39,048 nucleotides of DNA from an uncultured Lachnospiraceae bacterium (GTDB lineage Bacteria; Bacillota; Clostridia; Lachnospirales; Lachnospiraceae): positions 1 to 39,048 of the forward strand of contig CAJUHY010000022.1 of NCBI GenBank assembly GCA_910585895.1, in the 5' to 3' direction. This document shows positions 36,272-39,048 of the stretch, piece by piece; positions within the stretch are counted from its first letter, which is position 1; each line of letters opens with the position of its first letter. The notes beneath the pieces were generated by a model. It saw only the letters and a program-made list of their open reading frames with translations, was not told where the DNA came from and searched no databases. The position numbers were made by a program, and so were the translations under genes.

Positions 36272-37936
36272 TTATTCCTTCATTGCTTTCTGTTTCCGCT
36301 TACACCGATACATCCGCTCGTCAGCGCGCCGGATGGTATCCTGCAGGTTCAAATCCTTACTGCGGTTATATTTTGCAAAACCGGATGCAATCTGCATGGC
36401 ATCTTTAACATAAGCTCCCTGCAGGCTTCCTATCCAGTCAGACATCATTTTTCTATTTTTCTCATAAACCTCTTCCGTAATGGAATCAGAAATCAGACAG
36501 AATTCATCTCCGCCTATCCGGTAAATCTCTCCCATATCGCCAAAGACATCCCGGATAATCTCACTTCCGTTGATAATATAGCAATCACCAACCCCATGTC
36601 CATAACGGTCATTCACCAGCTTAAGATTATTTAAATCAAACATCACCACACCGAACTGCGGATATTTTACCTGGGGAATCTCATATAAATCAGACTCAAA
36701 GCTCCTGCGGTTCTTTAAATAGGTCAGACCATCAAGTCCTGCCTCCTCTAAGATTTCTTCCGCATGTCTTCCCGCCTGAATCAATTTTATCGATTCATCC
36801 AAAAACTGTTTACTCAGTATAAATATATAAATCAGGTAGCCAATTCTGGAAAAAAATGCCACATCCCCATAAAAACCAAAATAATAGTTAATCGCATCCA
36901 TGACTACACAAAAACTTATAACACAGACACAGAAAACGTTTATCCAAAACTTCCCATCACGCTTGCCCGGCGTCTGTTTCTCTCTCAGCAAAATACAGGC
37001 TCCCATCACAAGTACCGCGGCAACTGCCCCCAGTCCCAATACATGGGTAATCCAAAGCGTCTCGCGAAAATCAGCCCAGCCCATAAATTGCACAAAGATA
37101 CAAACTGCAAGTTCCGCCACGCAAGTCACTGCAAAAACATCCAGAAGTTTGCTTCCTTTCCTATTATATATAGTACGGATAAAACAGATAAACGGAAGCA
37201 GCATCAATTTCAAACTCACGAAAGTAGCCATACTGAACAGAAGGGGCTTACCAAACATGAGCACTGGGACCTTGCTCTCAAGCGCTGACCATACTGCAAA
37301 ATACATAGAAAACAGTCCCAGCCAGGGAACTCCCTTATGAAAATACATTTTCTTGCCAACTGCAAACCATAAAGACACCAGCACCAAACCCATAGTAAAC
37401 ATGATAAAACTGATTACCAGCGATACAAATCTGCTCTTAATCTGACCAAGCACAATTGCTGACTGTGAACCATAATAGAAAATGGGCATCTTCATGCCAG
37501 AAGAAAGATAACTGTTTCTGATATGTAGTTCCAGCTCTTTCCCTCCATACCCCTTCCAAAGCTGAACGAAATTCCAGCAATTCCCTGGGGTCTTACTTCT
37601 AACCCCTCGGGGAACTTTTCGCTCATACACCTTCTTGCCGTCCACATATACTTCAGACAACTGGTGAGATGTGTAATACCCAATAAATTCTGCCGAATTC
37701 ACATTCTCCGGCAATTCTTTTCTTAATATAATTTCTTTCTCTCCCTCCGGCAGGCTGATTACCTCCGGAAGTATATCATATTTCTGAACCTCCCCACCGG
37801 CCGCAAAGACCCAATCCTGATTATATGACATATCCTCAATTACTTCTTTCCCATCCTTGGGATATAGAAGAAACATCAGCACAAAAAACAGAATTACTAC
37901 TGCAGCTTCTGCCAAGTGCATTTTGAGAATTTTCAC
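36272..37936 (-). CDS. Membrane diguanylate cyclase with 7TM sensor-like region
   Basis: Makes c-di-GMP from two GTP. The start is GTG at 37936, preceded by AAAGGAG with 7-nt spacing, giving 554 residues; the upstream in-frame ATG has no comparable site. Layout: one membrane span (about 8-26), an extracytoplasmic domain (about 30-175), about seven membrane helices (about 180-400, 7TMR-DISM-like), a short coiled linker and a GGDEF domain (about 420-554). The active site is IGGDEFC with Gly475. The RxxD inhibitory site upstream of GGDEF is not visible, so product inhibition may be absent. Operon with the HD-GYP gene. Confidence 0.9.
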   Translation of the reverse strand: MKILKMHLAEAAVVILFFVLMFLLYPKDGKEVIEDMSYNQDWVFAAGGEVQKYDILPEVISLPEGEKEIILRKELPENVNSAEFIGYYTSHQLSEVYVDGKKVYERKVPRGVRSKTPGNCWNFVQLWKGYGGKELELHIRNSYLSSGMKMPIFYYGSQSAIVLGQIKSRFVSLVISFIMFTMGLVLVSLWFAVGKKMYFHKGVPWLGLFSMYFAVWSALESKVPVLMFGKPLLFSMATFVSLKLMLLPFICFIRTIYNRKGSKLLDVFAVTCVAELAVCIFVQFMGWADFRETLWITHVLGLGAVAAVLVMGACILLREKQTPGKRDGKFWINVFCVCVISFCVVMDAINYYFGFYGDVAFFSRIGYLIYIFILSKQFLDESIKLIQAGRHAEEILEEAGLDGLTYLKNRRSFESDLYEIPQVKYPQFGVVMFDLNNLKLVNDRYGHGVGDCYIINGSEIIRDVFGDMGEIYRIGGDEFCLISDSITEEVYEKNRKMMSDWIGSLQGAYVKDAMQIASGFAKYNRSKDLNLQDTIRRADERMYRCKRKQKAMKE

Positions 37937-38161
37937 TGGCCATCTCCTTTCGGTCCTACCTATGTTCGTTAAACCTATATGTCTCCCGGCATCCAACTAT
38001 ACCATACGACATGTTACAGAGTATATTTTAACATATTTCTCTCAAAAATAAAATAACTTTTTCCTTCAAAACAAGACGGGCAATTTCCAAAAGGCTTTTA
38101 TCTTATTAAGAAAGCCACAATCATTAATACTTTGTAATAACATAGCCTTTTCTATGAAGCA

Positions 38162-38199
38162 AAACATCCTGCCGCTCACTGAGGTCGGACAGGATGTTT
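38162..38199 (-). terminator. Hairpin downstream of the XRE regulator gene
   Basis: AAACATCCTG (38162-38171) pairs with CAGGATGTTT (38190-38199), followed on the minus strand by TTTTGCTTC. It lies 28 bp past the regulator stop codon. Nothing else is evident in 37937-38161, except AAAAGGCT/AGCCTTTT arms at about 38089 and 38143. Confidence 0.55.
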
Positions 38200-38227
38200 G
38201 CAAATAGCTTAACTCATATATATTAAA

Positions 38228-38554
38228 TTAATATTCATCATACTTACCCAAAGTGTCTGCCATATCTGTCAGAACACATACATTTTTCGGGGAAAGCCTG
38301 CTTATTTTCTGAAGAAGTTCCTCACCCGCCTGCCGTGAATGGTACACTAACTCATCCTGCAGCAGATATTCAGGTGATACCTGCAACGCATTGCAGATTC
38401 TTGCTAACATGTCTACCTGCGGCAACCTTCTTGATTTTTCATAATTCCTGATTACATTCTCCGAAGTACCGCACAACTCCGCTAACTCCACAATCGTCAT
38501 GTTCCGTTCCTTCCTTATTTTCCTAACTCTGTCTCCAAAATCACTCATACTCAT
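38228..38554 (-). CDS. XRE-family helix-turn-helix regulator
   Basis: The start is ATG 38552-38554, after GAGAGAGGTG, giving 108 residues; a longer frame runs through the promoter region. The Cro/C1-type HTH covers about residues 5-67: FGDRVRKIRKERNMTIVELA, then LCGTSENVIRNYEKSRRLPQ and NALQVSPEYLL. The C-terminal 40 residues (ELLQKISRLSPKNVCVLTDM) form a short dimerisation-like helix. It stands alone between the c-di-GMP genes and the tRNA operon. Confidence 0.85.
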   Translation of the reverse strand: MSMSDFGDRVRKIRKERNMTIVELAELCGTSENVIRNYEKSRRLPQVDMLARICNALQVSPEYLLQDELVYHSRQAGEELLQKISRLSPKNVCVLTDMADTLGKYDEY

Positions 38555-38787
38555 ATATACACCTCTCTCTTTTGTAAAAACTTGCCTGAAACTTTGCAAG
38601 CCTAAGAAAAGTATAGGTGTTTCGGCGCCAAAGAAAAAGGCACCATTCGTCATGGTTGTAGTACAAATCTGTGACGTTTATGTACACATTTCGCGTATCA
38701 GCGCCTGGGGGACAAAATAGAGACTTTCTATCGCACGGATGGCATAACCTCACGTAATAACGTGACAAAGTTTCCCATAAGATAAAA

Positions 38788-38813
38788 AAATAACGGAGAT
38801 ACAAATCTCCGTT
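38788..38813 (-). terminator. Terminator of the tRNA operon
   Basis: AACGGAGAT (38792-38800) and ATCTCCGTT (38805-38813) form a 9-bp stem with an ACAA loop, followed on the minus strand by ATTTTTTTATC. Confidence 0.85.
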
Positions 38814-38826
38814 GCCAAAGAAATAG

Positions 38827-38899
38827 AGCGATAGACGGGGCTCGAACCCGCGGTCTCGACCTTGGCAAGGTCGCGCGTTACCAACTACGCCACTATCGC
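38827..38899 (-). tRNA. tRNA-Gly (GCC)
   Basis: Acceptor stem GCGATAG/CTATCGC, D arm GTAGTTGG, anticodon stem CGACC/GGTCG with loop TTGCCAA (anticodon GCC), T loop GGTTCGAGCC. CCA is not encoded. Confidence 0.92.
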
Positions 38900-38902
38900 A
38901 TA

Positions 38903-38973
38903 AGCGGGTGATGGGAATCGAACCCACGTATCTAGCTTGGAAGGCTAGTGTTCTACCATTGAACTACACCCGC
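38903..38973 (-). tRNA. tRNA-Gly (TCC)
   Basis: Acceptor stem GCGGGTG/CACCCGC, anticodon stem CTAGC/GCTAG with loop CTTCCAA (anticodon TCC), T loop GGTTCGATTCC. It lies just upstream of the other glycine tRNA in the same transcript. Confidence 0.92.
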
Positions 38974-38995
38974 ACAAATAACACCTCTGTGTCAG

Positions 38996-39048
38996 TGCCC
39001 AGTTCCGGAATCGAACCAGAGACACGAGGATTTTCAGTCCTCTGCTCT
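38996..39048 (-). tRNA. tRNA-Phe (GAA), 5' end beyond the window
   Basis: Anticodon stem GAGGA/TCCTC with loop CTGAAAA (anticodon GAA). T arm TCTGG/CCGGA and 3' acceptor strand ACTGGGC with discriminator A. About the first 20 nt are cut off by the window edge. Confidence 0.88.

Overview
This window looks like a chromosomal segment of a gut-type Firmicute in the class Clostridia, most likely Lachnospiraceae. The reasons are the ecfA-ecfA-ecfT-truA-rplM-rpsI gene order, strong AGGAGG-type ribosome binding sites, VanW-domain and YhgE/MMPL proteins, and multi-domain secreted GH43 proteins with lysine-rich C-terminal modules. Genus is not determined. Most genes lie on the minus strand.

Layout. 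Bases 1-488 hold the last codons of a probable type I (holin-like) toxin, an antisense small RNA with its own promoter and terminator, and two terminator-like hairpins. Bases 489-9810 are a housekeeping block read on the minus strand: a VanW/G5 envelope protein, a HypE-like AIR synthase, an Lrp/AsnC regulator, a PLP aminotransferase, TrmL, the ECF transporter energizing module (EcfA1, EcfA2, EcfT), TruA, L13 and S9. Bases 9978-13675 hold a 35-residue membrane peptide, a one-TM protein of unknown role, a DEDDh exonuclease overlapping a radical SAM B12-binding protein, and a small ArsR regulator.

Bases 13784-29098 are an accessory region for plant-polysaccharide use with an insert. It has three secreted GH43-type proteins. 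One is a pseudogene with three single-base lesions, an apparent internal deletion and an inverted segment of about 240 bp inside the coding region. The other two are apparently intact and divergent, and share a regulatory region with four TTTTACTA octamers. Between the pseudogene and the intact pair lies an A+T-richer minus-strand cassette: a 54-residue small ORF, a 1198-residue protein of unknown family with a HESSH zinc-protease-like motif, and, overlapping it by 41 bp, a FRG-domain protein. This cassette is the best candidate for an undescribed system, possibly a defence system; no function can be proved from sequence.

Bases 29191-38554 carry an export and signalling block: an MMPL/RND-like transporter, a YhgE-like membrane-anchored partner and a MntP-like membrane protein in one operon; upstream, a diguanylate cyclase, an HD-GYP phosphodiesterase and a TetR regulator in a second operon; then a small XRE regulator. 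The right edge is a tRNA operon: Gly(GCC), Gly(TCC) and a truncated Phe(GAA). No CRISPR array, rRNA, insertion sequence or integrase was seen.
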